From Selenomonas sp. WCT3 (lineage in GTDB: Bacteria; Bacillota; Negativicutes; Selenomonadales; Selenomonadaceae), in the NCBI GenBank assembly GCA_900100835.1, contig FNCM01000008.1:1-64000 (forward strand): a stretch of DNA of 64,000 nt, given 5' to 3'. Both the position numbers and the translations under genes were made by a program. This document shows positions 8,225 through 16,577 of the stretch, piece after piece; positions within the stretch are counted from its first letter, which is position 1, and each line of letters opens with the position of its first letter. Under the pieces are notes generated by a model. That model was not told the origin of the DNA. It made no database searches and worked only from the letters and a program-made list of their open reading frames with translations.

Positions 8225-8834
8225 GTCCCACTACTCTAAGGATGGCGATTGTGTCCTTGACCAGTTCGCCGGGGGCGGTACCACGCTGGTGGAGGCCAAA
8301 TTACTAAACCGTAATATTATTGGCGTGGACGTCAATGATGTGGCACTGGAACGCTGCCGGGAAAAAATTGACTTTGAGCATGAAGGCGCTAATGGCAAGG
8401 TTTATCTGAAAAAAGGCGATGCTCGGAATTTATCGTTTATCAAAAACGATCATGTAGATCTTATCTGCACGCATCCTCCCTATGCTGATATTATCAAGTA
8501 TAGTGAAGATATCGAAGAAGACCTGTCCCGATTGAAGATTGCTGATTTTCTGGAAGAAATGAAAAAGGTAGCCAGTGAATGCTATCGGGTACTCAAAAAA
8601 GATAAGTTCTGCGCTATCTTAATGGGAGATACTCGAAAAAAAGGGTGCATGGTGCCTTTGTCCTTTGATGTGATGAAGATTTTTGAAGATGCTGGCTTTA
8701 CGTTGAAGGAGCTCATTATTAAAGAGCAGCATAACTGTCGAGCGACAGGATATTGGAAGAATAATAGTGTGAAGTATAATTTTTTGCTTATTGCTCATGA
8801 GTATTTGTTTGTGTTTAAGAAAATAAGTAAATAG
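8214..8834 (+). pseudogene. N6/N4 DNA methyltransferase, 5' end missing
   Basis: An open frame without a proper start begins at 8214 and at once reads through a SAM-binding motif (VLDQFAGGGTTLVEAK) and IIGVDVN. It continues to a catalytic THPPY, then CAILMGDTR, IIKEQHNCRATGYW and LLIAHEYLFVF. This order and the C-terminal motifs match a family of amino-methyltransferases acting on DNA. The N-terminal part is absent because the DpnI-like cassette (7057-8224) ends here; a GTG at 8289 would give a 181-residue product starting after motif I. The enzyme is most likely dead. Its more balanced base composition resembles the Dam-like gene, not the cassette between them. Confidence 0.75.
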
Positions 8835-8875
8835 CTATTCTTATAAATATAAACTATAATGAGGAGGAATGTTAT

Positions 8876-10051
8876 ATGCCAAATACATATGAAACTCCAA
8901 AAGATGTAACAATTAAATATTATAAAAAACTCGAAGAAACAATTGACGATTGTCACGAGTATACAATTTTTATAAAAGGTAATCAATATAAGAGGCTTCC
9001 ACTAGATGCGAATGTACGTGAGCCAGATGTAAAAAAATCAAAACCATATAAAGATATGATAGAAACATTGTCTAATAAACCGGAAAATTTTTTTGAAAAT
9101 AACCTTGGCATATCAATTATAGCGAATGATGTAAAAGAGCAATCAAAGAATAAATTATTATTAACGTTCAATAGTGGAACGGGGATTTTGAATGGTGGTC
9201 ATACGCAGCAGGCAATACTAGATGCGCAACAGGAACATGATATTTCATCTGCAACAATTAAACTTATGGTAAAAGTAAAAGAGTATTCGTCTAGGAGGAT
9301 TGCCGAAATAGCTACGGCTCAAAATAGTTGTACTGGAGTTAAAGAGTATTCATTAGCAGAAAAGCTGGGGTTATTTGCCAAAATAAAGAAATATATGGAT
9401 GATGATAAGAGGAAGCATATAATATGGTACGAAGGATGCAAAGTGTCCGGTGATAGAGGTATGAATCCACAGGAACTAATTGCAATTCTTAATGTGTTTA
9501 ATATTATGCTGTATACTAGTCCGTATTCTGAGCAAACGGGGCAACCAACAAAAAGTGCAACCTCGCCAAGTGCTACATTTAAGAGATGGGAAACTATAGA
9601 GCAAAGTAATACGCCGGAACACTTTGATATATTATATCCGTTGATTAATGATATATTGGATTTATATGAACTTATTTTAAGGAGATTTCATGAAGGTAGT
9701 AATATGACATCATTGACTATCATAAAGGAGACAGCTCCCAAACCGTTGGTTTTTTCCAATGGGGAATGTACCTATGGGATACCAAAGCAAATGTTATTTC
9801 CAATATTAGCTGCATATCGTGCTAATATTTGGTATGAACCTGGAACAAAGAAAATTGGATGGTGTGAAAATAACGAGGATGTTTTTAATAAGTATAATAA
9901 AGAATTGTGTCAAAAGTTGCGGGCATCATTTAAGGCGAATGGTAATCAAGTTAATAGGTTATCAAAAGATCCAGCTATTTGGGAAAATTTATATGTAACA
10001 TTAAGAGACCATATAGATAAAAGTAAGAGGGATAAAATATATGAATTATAG
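8876..10051 (+). CDS. AIPR-family abortive infection protein
   Basis: The 391-residue product shows features of the AIPR (abortive infection phage resistance) family: FFENNLGISIIAND near residue 75, a central LNGGHTQQAI near 105, and IAEIATAQNSCTGVKEYSL near 140. No transmembrane segments are seen. Members are found in phage-defence islands, but the biochemical activity is not established. The gene is very AT-rich compared with the flanking chromosome, which points to transfer. It has a strong AGGAGG seven bases before the ATG. The next gene, an HNH nuclease, starts 11 bases before this one stops, so the two are translationally coupled and probably act together. Confidence 0.75.
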   Translation: MPNTYETPKDVTIKYYKKLEETIDDCHEYTIFIKGNQYKRLPLDANVREPDVKKSKPYKDMIETLSNKPENFFENNLGISIIANDVKEQSKNKLLLTFNSGTGILNGGHTQQAILDAQQEHDISSATIKLMVKVKEYSSRRIAEIATAQNSCTGVKEYSLAEKLGLFAKIKKYMDDDKRKHIIWYEGCKVSGDRGMNPQELIAILNVFNIMLYTSPYSEQTGQPTKSATSPSATFKRWETIEQSNTPEHFDILYPLINDILDLYELILRRFHEGSNMTSLTIIKETAPKPLVFSNGECTYGIPKQMLFPILAAYRANIWYEPGTKKIGWCENNEDVFNKYNKELCQKLRASFKANGNQVNRLSKDPAIWENLYVTLRDHIDKSKRDKIYEL

Positions 10052-10412
10052 GAGAAAAGATACAACTGATAAGTCATTGAAATTGTGTAATAATAGTTGT
10101 GTGATTTGCGGTTGGCATAAGATGGATTACAAAGGGAATAGTTTGGTGGAAGGAGCACATATAAGAGATTATTCTGACGCTCCAGAAATAGATGATTATA
10201 AAAATATAATTGCATTGTGCCCTAACCATCATAGAGAATTTGATGCAGGTAATTTTTACATAGATCCAGATACTAGAATTGTATATTTTTATGATGATGA
10301 TGAATATAATTATGAAAATATATCTAGCAGGATAAAATATGTAGATAAAAGATATCTTATTTATAAAAAATCAAAGATAGAAGAAATGCGGAAGGCTTCA
10401 CAACGGGGATAA
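10041..10412 (+). CDS. HNH endonuclease
   Basis: A 123-residue protein with a compact HNH nuclease: CVICGW near residue 20 (first zinc pair), EGAHIRDYSD (catalytic His), NIIALCPNHHREFD near 60 (Asn, second Cys and His pair), then GNFYIDP. The pattern is that of restriction-type HNH enzymes of the HNH_2 kind, which cut DNA with one metal ion. Overlap with the AIPR gene by 11 bases and shared AT-rich composition indicate a two-gene unit. It may be the effector and AIPR the sensor or adaptor; this division of labour is inference. Confidence 0.82.
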   Translation: MNYRRKDTTDKSLKLCNNSCVICGWHKMDYKGNSLVEGAHIRDYSDAPEIDDYKNIIALCPNHHREFDAGNFYIDPDTRIVYFYDDDEYNYENISSRIKYVDKRYLIYKKSKIEEMRKASQRG

Positions 10413-10558
10413 TATGGTAGGAAAATCCATGGGATTTTATTGAGATAGTATATAACGAATCAGTTAAAGTCGAATATAATGGACCCGTGGATTTAGATCA
10501 GTGTTTGATATTTTTAGCGCGCATGATATAATAACCGAACAAAATGGAGGTCATAATC

Positions 10559-10792
10559 ATGCTAAGAAAAAAGTACACTGCTGAATTCAAGACGAAGGTC
10601 ATCCTATATATACTACAAGGGGACAAAGAGTTTAACAAGATATGTGCCGAGCATAATCTTAACCCCAGCATGGTCAGAAAATGGAAGCAGGATTTTCTGC
10701 AGAATGCCCATCTTGCCTTTGATGCCACTGCTGAGCGCAAAAATGCTCAGAGAAAGGAGGATGACCTGAAGAAGAAAACGACCAGATGCTGA
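10559..10792 (+). pseudogene. IS3-family transposase OrfA, frameshifted
   Basis: Residues 1-60 form the usual helix-turn-helix DNA-binding domain (KKYTAEFKTKVILYIL, NLNPSMVRKWKQDFL). After about codon 66 the frame is shifted: the expected leucine-zipper continuation (EEENDQMLKTIGQLTLERDFL) is present at 10770-10832 in another frame. GGAGG precedes the ATG at 10559. The product is therefore truncated and probably inactive. Confidence 0.75.
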
Positions 10793-11278
10793 AAACAATT
10801 GGCCAGCTAACATTGGAACGTGATTTTCTTCAGGTTTGCTTTCGCCAAGCTGGAGAAGTCCTGCCTAAACTGCCGGACTTTGCTCCAAAGAGATAATGGG
10901 CTGTCTGTTCGCCAATAATGTGAACTTCTTGGCCTCAACCGTTCCAGCGTCTACTACGAATTCACAAAGCCCGATAAAGCCTGTCGAATGCTGGAAGATG
11001 AGCTTATGAAATGCATCGATTACTGGCATATAAAATGCCCTTATTTAGGCTCTCGCAAAATCCTCGACAAAGTGCGAAAGGAAGGCTATGCCATAGGCCG
11101 CAAGAAAGTCCGGCGACTCATGTATGAAATGGGCTTTACAGCCATATATCCCAAAATCAATTTGTTCAAGCAAAATTTCAAAGAGGCTGTTGTGCCATAT
11201 CTGTTGTGTAATTATAAGATGAACTTTCCCAATCAGGTCTGGTCCAGCGACATAACTGAAGTTGTCAATAATAGTTGA
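10793..11278 (+). pseudogene. IS3-family transposase OrfB remnant
   Basis: Pieces of an IS3-type OrfB lie in more than one frame: FAKLEKSCLNCRTLLQRDNG, an in-frame TAA near 10914, then ELLGLNRSSVYYE and CPYLGSRKILDKVRKEGY. From 10988 the frame is open for 96 residues up to NQVWSSDITEV, which contains the first catalytic Asp region, and then stops. The remaining catalytic Asp and Glu are lost. This element cannot transpose by itself. Confidence 0.8.
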
Positions 11279-11298
11279 TGGCAGTGAGGTTAAGGTAT

Positions 11299-11362
11299 AA
11301 GAAAAGCACTTCCGGTTGGAGGTGCTTTTTTCATGCAGGTATTTGGTTGTGTATGTAGAAGA
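11299..11362. repeat. 64-bp direct repeat, right copy (island boundary)
   Basis: Identical to 5688-5751. Recombination between the copies would delete or excise 5,611 bp containing the methylase, DpnI-like, AIPR-HNH and IS genes. Confidence 0.85.
11302..11331 (+). terminator. Rho-independent terminator (within right repeat)
   Basis: Same 12-bp hairpin and T-run as at 5691-5720. It insulates the pil/GIY-YIG transcript from the island. Confidence 0.75.
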
Positions 11363-11435
11363 ATGTACAATATCTTAAATAGTCTAAGTGATAGCCAGGA
11401 GTCAGGGGAGCTTGGGGTAAGGGAGGATGTTGTAT

Positions 11436-12116
11436 ATGGATGATCCGCAGGGGTATATCTACATCATGACGAATCCATCTTTTCCAACGTATGTTAAAAT
11501 CGGTTATGCCGATGATGTTGGCAGGAGACTCGCGCAGCTCAATCAAAGCGAATGTACGCCGTTTGCTTTTCGTGTTTATGCAACCTATGCTGTGAGGGAA
11601 CGGTTGCAAGATTTGACGCTGCATCGGCTGATTGACCAGTTGAATCCGAGTTTGCGGTCTATCGAAAATGTCAACGGCCATATTCGCACGAGAGAATTCT
11701 ATGCCATGTCGGCAGAGGAAGCCTATAATATATTGGAGTCAATAGCTGGCATATTTGGTACAACAGACCGTCTTTGCAAGTGGAAAATGACTGTGGAGCA
11801 GCAGGCAGAGGAAGAAACAGCCAATGAGGTGGAAGAGGTACGGCGGGAACGGTTGACGCCTTTTTCGTTCACATTGTGTCAAATTCTCGTTGGTGAGTCT
11901 GTGGAATATTGCAATCCGTATTCGTCTGAGGATGCGCATAATGGCGAGCTGTGTATGGTGACGGATGAAAAGCATGTAACTTATGATGGCAAGAAGTATT
12001 CCTTGTCAGCTTTAGCGACTATGTTTACTAATAGCAAATGGTCAGTAGCAGGCCCAAGATATTTTAAGTATAACGGGGAATGGCTGATGGACGTTAGGAC
12101 TCGGCTGGGGGTATGA
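11436..12116 (+). CDS. GIY-YIG/T5orf172-type nuclease-domain protein
   Basis: Residues 6-90 have the T5orf172 variant of the GIY-YIG fold: GYIYIMTNP, then YVKIGYADDVGRRLAQLNQ, and a C-terminal REFY with the expected Glu. Residues 150-226 end in a beta-rich segment (HVTYDGKKYSLSALATMF...RYFKYNGEWLMDVR) that resembles the RAMA/DUF4357 domains appended to restriction and GIY-YIG proteins. The ATG at 11436 follows GGGAGG by nine bases; an in-frame ATG at 11427 touches that site. The stop lies two bases before the pilT start, so pilT is probably co-transcribed. A role in pili is not obvious; it may be an accessory defence or DNA-processing gene. Confidence 0.7.
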   Translation: MDDPQGYIYIMTNPSFPTYVKIGYADDVGRRLAQLNQSECTPFAFRVYATYAVRERLQDLTLHRLIDQLNPSLRSIENVNGHIRTREFYAMSAEEAYNILESIAGIFGTTDRLCKWKMTVEQQAEEETANEVEEVRRERLTPFSFTLCQILVGESVEYCNPYSSEDAHNGELCMVTDEKHVTYDGKKYSLSALATMFTNSKWSVAGPRYFKYNGEWLMDVRTRLGV

Positions 12117-12118
12117 AT

Positions 12119-13162
12119 ATGGGCGAGGATATAAGTTGGCAGGTTTTCATCAATAAAGCAATCGAAAAAGAGGCGTCGGATATTCATTTGACCGTAGGCC
12201 AGCGGCCGCATTTGCGCTGTGATAGTGTCTTGGTGCCTATGGATGACCGCCCGTTGACGGAGCAGTTTATGTCAGAGTTCTGTTCGGTCATTATGAGTGA
12301 GGAACAGAGGGCGCGGCTAGTAAGGGCAAAGGATATTGACTTGTCATGGAGCTTTGCGGGACGGCGGTTTCGTGTCAATGCGTATTATCAGCAGGGCTTT
12401 CCTGCGCTGGCCATCCGCCTGCTGCCGGAGAGGATTCCGAGTCTTGCGGAGATTGGGGCGCCAAAAGCCTGGCAGAAGATGAAGAAACTGGACCAGGGGC
12501 TTATCCTGGTGACGGGCCGGACGGGCTCCGGCAAGACCACGACGCTGGCGGCCTTTATCGAGGAGCTTAATCAAGAGAAATCGTATCATATCATCACGTT
12601 GGAAGACCCGGTGGAGTTTCTTTATGAGCCGAAGCGGTGTTTTATCAGTCAGCGGGAATTGGGCCGTGATTTTTTTTCTTTTTCCCAGGCACTTCGCAGT
12701 ACTTTACGGGAGATGCCAGATGTCATTCTGGTTGGGGAGATTCGCGACCAGGAGACCATGAAGACGGCGCTGATGGCTGCGGCGTCGGGGGCGTTGGTGT
12801 TGGGGACGTTGCATACGCTGTCGGCAATGGAGGCGGTCATGCGCATTGAGGGCATGTTTCCGCTGGACCAGCAGGATTCGATTCGCGCGCAGGTGGCAGA
12901 GGTGCTGGTGGGCGTCTTTGCTCAGCGGTTGTTGCCCTGTATCCGTGGGGGCCGGGTGTGCAGGGCGGAGGTACTGCTGACGAATCCAGCGGTGCAGAGC
13001 CTGATTCGTCAGGGCAAATACAGCCAGTTGGAGTCGGTGATGATGAGTCATCAAGAGCAGGGTATGCAGACGGAAAAGGCAGCCTGTGAGCAGCTTTGCC
13101 GGGCGGGCCTTATCGCGCGGGATTTTGGAGCGGATTTCCGGCTGGGCCGGATAGGAGGCTGA
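12119..13162 (+). CDS. pilT: Type IV pilus retraction ATPase PilT
   Basis: Cytoplasmic hexameric ATPase that disassembles pili for twitching and DNA uptake. PilT features are EASDIHLTVGQRPHLR near residue 16, AIRLLPERIPSL near 93, Walker A GRTGSGKTTT near 130, ITLEDPVE, Walker B VGEIRDQET near 200 and the His box LGTLHT. The tetracysteine zinc site of PilB is absent, which separates it from the gene at 2478. Length about 347 residues, usual for PilT. The ATG at 12119 has GGGG seven bases upstream; an ATG two codons earlier overlaps the preceding stop. pilC follows by 4 bp. Confidence 0.9.
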   Translation: MGEDISWQVFINKAIEKEASDIHLTVGQRPHLRCDSVLVPMDDRPLTEQFMSEFCSVIMSEEQRARLVRAKDIDLSWSFAGRRFRVNAYYQQGFPALAIRLLPERIPSLAEIGAPKAWQKMKKLDQGLILVTGRTGSGKTTTLAAFIEELNQEKSYHIITLEDPVEFLYEPKRCFISQRELGRDFFSFSQALRSTLREMPDVILVGEIRDQETMKTALMAAASGALVLGTLHTLSAMEAVMRIEGMFPLDQQDSIRAQVAEVLVGVFAQRLLPCIRGGRVCRAEVLLTNPAVQSLIRQGKYSQLESVMMSHQEQGMQTEKAACEQLCRAGLIARDFGADFRLGRIGG

Positions 13163-13166
13163 CAGC

Positions 13167-14399
13167 ATGGCATCTTATGCGTATGAAGCGCGGAATCGAA
13201 GCGGTGAACGATTTACAGGTAAAATAAAAGCCGCCTCGTTAAGAGAGGCGGCTCATCAGATTCGGGCAAAAGGATTATGGGTGGCAAATTTGCGGGAGCT
13301 AGAGCCAGCAAGCTTGCCACCCGCTGAAGCAAGTTCCAAAAGTTCGTTTTTGACCATCTCGTCTCAGCCGTCTCGGCTGGAGGTGGTGCTTTTTTGCCGG
13401 CAGCTGGCGGTGATGCTTTCGGCTGGTTTGCCGGTTCATGAGGCCTTGAAGGCGTTGTGTCAGCCGGATGGCAGCGGAGCTTATCAGCAGATGCTCAGCA
13501 GGCTGTTAACAGATGTCATACAGGGAAAGTCGCTACACGAGGCGCTACAGGGGGTCCCTAAGGTGTTTTCCACTCGTATCGTCAGTATGGTCAAGGCAGG
13601 AGAAGCTGCTGGTTCGCTGGATGTCATGTTCCTGCGGCTGGCAGATTTTCTGGAGAAATCCTTTGCGGCTCGGGAAAAGCTAAAGTCGGTGCTGTTATAT
13701 CCTCTTATTTTGGGGGTGACAACTTTGCTGGCGCTGCTGGGCATAACCGTTTTTATTTTGCCGACCTTTGCTGCGATGCTATCGGATTTTCGAGCGGAGC
13801 TGCCACTGCCGACGAAGCTCTTATTGGATTTTTCGGCGCTAATCCAGCAGGATGGCATGGTGGTTTTACTATGTATGGGGCTGTTGGTACTAGCGTCGGT
13901 GGCGGCCTGGCATCAGCCCGTCATCCGCTGTGTTCTTGATGCTTGGCGGCTTAGGATTCCGCTGTATGGGCGGCTCCTTTGTTATGCGGAGTGGCAGATG
14001 CTGCTGGGAACGCTTTCGGTGCTGCTGGCAAATGGAATATGTCTGCATGAGGCGTTGAAGCTGTTGCCAGAAGCAACGAACAATCACTATTTGCGGGCGG
14101 TTGTCTCGTCGGCGTGTTCGGCGGTGGAGCGCGGAACGTCGCTATGGGATGCCTGGCACCGGTGTGAGGCCTTTCCCGAGGTGTTGGGGGAAATGGTCAG
14201 GGCCGGGGAAAAGTCTGGTGAGTTGGAAGGCATGTTGGAAAAAGGTGCTGGGCTTTGTGGGGTGATTGCGGAAAACGAATCGGCCCGGCTGCAATCGCTG
14301 GCAGAGCCGGCAGCGATTTTTATCGTGGGAGGATTGGTTTTCTTTTTTGCCCTGTCGGTGCTATTGCCACTGCTGGGGATGATGGAAGCTCTATCATAA
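13167..14399 (+). CDS. pilC: Type IV pilus inner-membrane platform protein PilC/GspF
   Basis: Polytopic platform protein on which the PilB and PilT motors act. The N-terminus (SYAYEARNRSGERFTGKIKA) is the standard start, and two GspF repeats lie near residues 70-195 and 275-400 (CRQLAVMLSAGLPVHEAL and MLLGTLSVLLANGICLHEAL, each followed by MVKAGEAAG or MVRAGEKSG). Three hydrophobic helices are near 172-197, 222-243 and 378-402. Length 410 is normal. AGGAGG precedes the ATG. It ends the pil transcript with a terminator; no prepilin gene is visible, so the pilus set in this window is incomplete. Confidence 0.92.
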   Translation: MASYAYEARNRSGERFTGKIKAASLREAAHQIRAKGLWVANLRELEPASLPPAEASSKSSFLTISSQPSRLEVVLFCRQLAVMLSAGLPVHEALKALCQPDGSGAYQQMLSRLLTDVIQGKSLHEALQGVPKVFSTRIVSMVKAGEAAGSLDVMFLRLADFLEKSFAAREKLKSVLLYPLILGVTTLLALLGITVFILPTFAAMLSDFRAELPLPTKLLLDFSALIQQDGMVVLLCMGLLVLASVAAWHQPVIRCVLDAWRLRIPLYGRLLCYAEWQMLLGTLSVLLANGICLHEALKLLPEATNNHYLRAVVSSACSAVERGTSLWDAWHRCEAFPEVLGEMVRAGEKSGELEGMLEKGAGLCGVIAENESARLQSLAEPAAIFIVGGLVFFFALSVLLPLLGMMEALS

Positions 14400-14419
14400 G
14401 ATGGAGCTTTTATTTTTTT
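14386..14419 (+). terminator. Rho-independent terminator after pilC
   Basis: Nine-base-pair stem (14386-14394 with 14401-14409, one T-G pair), six-base loop, then a T-rich run. The T-run overlaps the last codons of the convergent ttcA gene. Confidence 0.72.
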
Positions 14420-15225
14420 CCCTTGATGTGGTTGCCCATATAGCGGTAATAGGTTTCGCGCATTTCTTTCCGGCTTTGGGCTGCGGGCCAGAGCTGGCCT
14501 AAGGCACCTTGGCGCATGCCGGCGGCGAGGTGGTCATAGCAGTCGGGAATGGACTGGTTAAGTTTTGCGATGAGTTCTTTTACCGTTTGACGGCTGGTGT
14601 TGCCATCGTGGGGGCAGGGATTCTTGACCGGGTCAAAGCCGTGGAATGCCTGGGCGTCGATGATTTCCTGTTCGCGGAAATAAACGAGGGGCCGGATGAC
14701 GGTGATATCGGTGCGGTCTAAATAGGTCACCGGCGTGAAGGTATGAAGCTGCCCAGAGTATAGGAGCCCCATAAAGAAGGTTTCCACAGCGTCGTCGTTA
14801 TGATGGGCATAGGCGATTTTTTTGATGCCGTGTTCGTTGGCGTAGCGGTTCATGGCGCCGCGGCGGAAAAAAGCGCAGGTAAAGCAGGGGCTTTTGTAGC
14901 TGGTTTCGGCCATGGCTCCTTCGATATCCACATCGATGACCTCGTAGGGAATCTCGATTTCCTGCATGAATTTACGGGCTCGGTCGATATCAAAAAAAGC
15001 AGGTTGCCCCTTTTCGTCTTTAAACATCGGATTGATGGTCAAAGCGGACAGTTGGAATTTTTTATGTAAACGCTGCTGGAGGATTTTCATGGCATAGGCG
15101 AGAAAAATGCTGTCCTTGCCGCCTGAAATTCCCAGCAGGATGTGGTCGCCGTCCTGAATCATATCAAATTCAACAACGGCGCGTAACAGTTTGCTGAAAT
15201 AGGATTGGGGAAGATTGATTTTCAT
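14410..15225 (-). CDS. ttcA: TtcA-like tRNA 2-thiocytidine synthase
   Basis: Cytosolic enzyme of the PP-loop ATPase family that thiolates cytidine 32 in certain tRNAs using ATP and an iron-sulfur cluster. The PP-loop SGGKDS, the CxxC pair in SPCFTCAFFRR and a third conserved Cys in NPCPHDG are all present, as is AYAHHNDDAVETFF. Length about 271 residues. The ATG at 15225 is chosen because GAGGT lies just upstream and a TATAAT -10 box at 15266-15271 would place transcription start downstream of the alternative TTG at 15258. Single gene, convergent with pilC. Confidence 0.85.
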   Translation of the reverse strand: MKINLPQSYFSKLLRAVVEFDMIQDGDHILLGISGGKDSIFLAYAMKILQQRLHKKFQLSALTINPMFKDEKGQPAFFDIDRARKFMQEIEIPYEVIDVDIEGAMAETSYKSPCFTCAFFRRGAMNRYANEHGIKKIAYAHHNDDAVETFFMGLLYSGQLHTFTPVTYLDRTDITVIRPLVYFREQEIIDAQAFHGFDPVKNPCPHDGNTSRQTVKELIAKLNQSIPDCYDHLAAGMRQGALGQLWPAAQSRKEMRETYYRYMGNHIKGKK

Positions 15226-15265
15226 AGCTACCTCTTTTTCTTTGCTAAAATTGGACAATAGGTTT

Positions 15266-15271
15266 ATTATA
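15266..15271 (-). promoter_or_regulatory. -10 box for ttcA
   Basis: Perfect TATAAT on the minus strand, about 40 bases before the ttcA ATG. No clear -35 is seen 17 bases upstream. Confidence 0.5.
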
Positions 15272-15312
15272 ACGGAAAAGGGTTTTGATTAAAAGGAGGA
15301 ACTTATCGTCGT

Positions 15313-16530
15313 ATGAGCAATCGTCACATATTAGCTGTTGTCATGATGGCTTCGTTTCTTACTCCTTTTTCCGGCAGTGCGTTGATTCTTTCGCTGCCTG
15401 GGATGGGGCGGGAGTTTCAAGTGGGGGCGGAAACTTTAAGCTGGGTGATTGAGATATATCTGATTACCTCGCTAGCCTTTTTGCTTCCCATGGGACGCGC
15501 CGCCGACCGTTGGGGCAAGGTGCTGGTATTTGAGCTGGGAAATTTCCTGTTTATGTTGTTCTCCTTTTTGCCGGTGCTGTTTGATTCCTTTGCCCTGCTA
15601 TTGTTGGCTCGCGGGCTGCAGGGGCTGGGTTCCTCCATGATTTTTGCTACCAGCACCTCTATCCTGGCCGATGCGTATCCTGGGAAGAATCGCGGCAAGG
15701 CTATGGGCTGGATGGTTTCGGTGGTTTATGCCGGACTGTCCTTTGGGCCGGTGATTGGCGGTTTTATGAATGATGGCCTTGGCTGGCGGAGTTTGTTCTG
15801 GTTTATGGCCTTTTATGCGGGGCTGGTTTTGCTGGTGGCCCTTCGGGGGTTAGGGCCTAAAGGGCATCAGCCAAGACCGCCGCAAGGGGCGATGCCGAAG
15901 ATTTCCCTGCGGCTGTTTACCGAGAATCGGGAGTTTTCCCTGTCCTGTCTTACGGCGATGCTGAACTACAGTGCTACCTTTGCCATTAGTTTCCTGCTTT
16001 CCCTTTATTTGCAGAGTGTGCTAGGCATCAGTGCGAAAATGACGGGCTTTATTCTGCTGACGCAGCCAGTTATCATGATGGTGCTGTCCCCGCTGACGGG
16101 GGCTTTGTCCGACCATAAGCCAGCCTCGCTTTTATGCTCGATTGGCATGGGCATCATCACTTTAGGGTTGCTTATGCTGGCCGTGCTGGTGGGAAAGCAG
16201 GCTTTGTGGCCGGTCATCCCCAGCATTATGGGCATTGGTGTCGGCTTTGCCTTTTTCGCTGCGCCCAATAATAATGCCATTATGAGTTCGCTGCCTCGGG
16301 AGTATTACAATATGGCTTCTTCGCTGCTCAGTACCATGCGCATGAGTGGGCAGGTGTTGAGTATGGCGCTGGTGACGGTGATTCTCTCCCTCAATTGGCC
16401 GGAGCTTTCGCCTGGGGAACTGCTTACTCGCAATATCGTGATTTCCTTTGTTTTCTTTTCGGTACTTTGCTTTGCTGGTGTCATTCCGTCCCTGTTGCGT
16501 GGGAAATCGTCAAAAGGACTTTACAGGTGA
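15313..16530 (+). CDS. MFS transporter (drug/metabolite efflux type)
   Basis: A 405-residue major facilitator with about twelve hydrophobic helices. It carries the MFS loop motif as GRAADRWGK near residue 61 and the efflux-type helix-5 motif in SVVYAGLSFGPVIGG near 135. Similarity is to the DHA2/EmrB side of the superfamily, although it is shorter than 14-helix members. It probably exports a drug or small metabolite with protons; the substrate cannot be read from sequence. AGGAGG lies 13 bases before the ATG, a long spacing. It is divergent from ttcA. Confidence 0.85.
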   Translation: MSNRHILAVVMMASFLTPFSGSALILSLPGMGREFQVGAETLSWVIEIYLITSLAFLLPMGRAADRWGKVLVFELGNFLFMLFSFLPVLFDSFALLLLARGLQGLGSSMIFATSTSILADAYPGKNRGKAMGWMVSVVYAGLSFGPVIGGFMNDGLGWRSLFWFMAFYAGLVLLVALRGLGPKGHQPRPPQGAMPKISLRLFTENREFSLSCLTAMLNYSATFAISFLLSLYLQSVLGISAKMTGFILLTQPVIMMVLSPLTGALSDHKPASLLCSIGMGIITLGLLMLAVLVGKQALWPVIPSIMGIGVGFAFFAAPNNNAIMSSLPREYYNMASSLLSTMRMSGQVLSMALVTVILSLNWPELSPGELLTRNIVISFVFFSVLCFAGVIPSLLRGKSSKGLYR

Positions 16531-16577
16531 GTAGTTGCGTAGTATCCTAAAGTGGTCTTTGTGGAAAGGGGATATAT

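Larger units (their letters stand above)
10478..11298 (+). mobile_element. Decayed IS3-family insertion sequence
   Basis: Contains orfA and orfB transposase remnants of the IS3 group. The left end probably lies near 10478-10490; the right part, including most of the DDE catalytic domain and the right inverted repeat, is missing. It ends against the right 64-bp repeat, so its right end may have been lost when that boundary formed. Confidence 0.75.

Noticed and set aside
5688..11362. Prophage or integrative element
   Set aside because: No integrase, structural, replication or conjugation genes are present between the repeats; only defence genes and a dead IS3 element.
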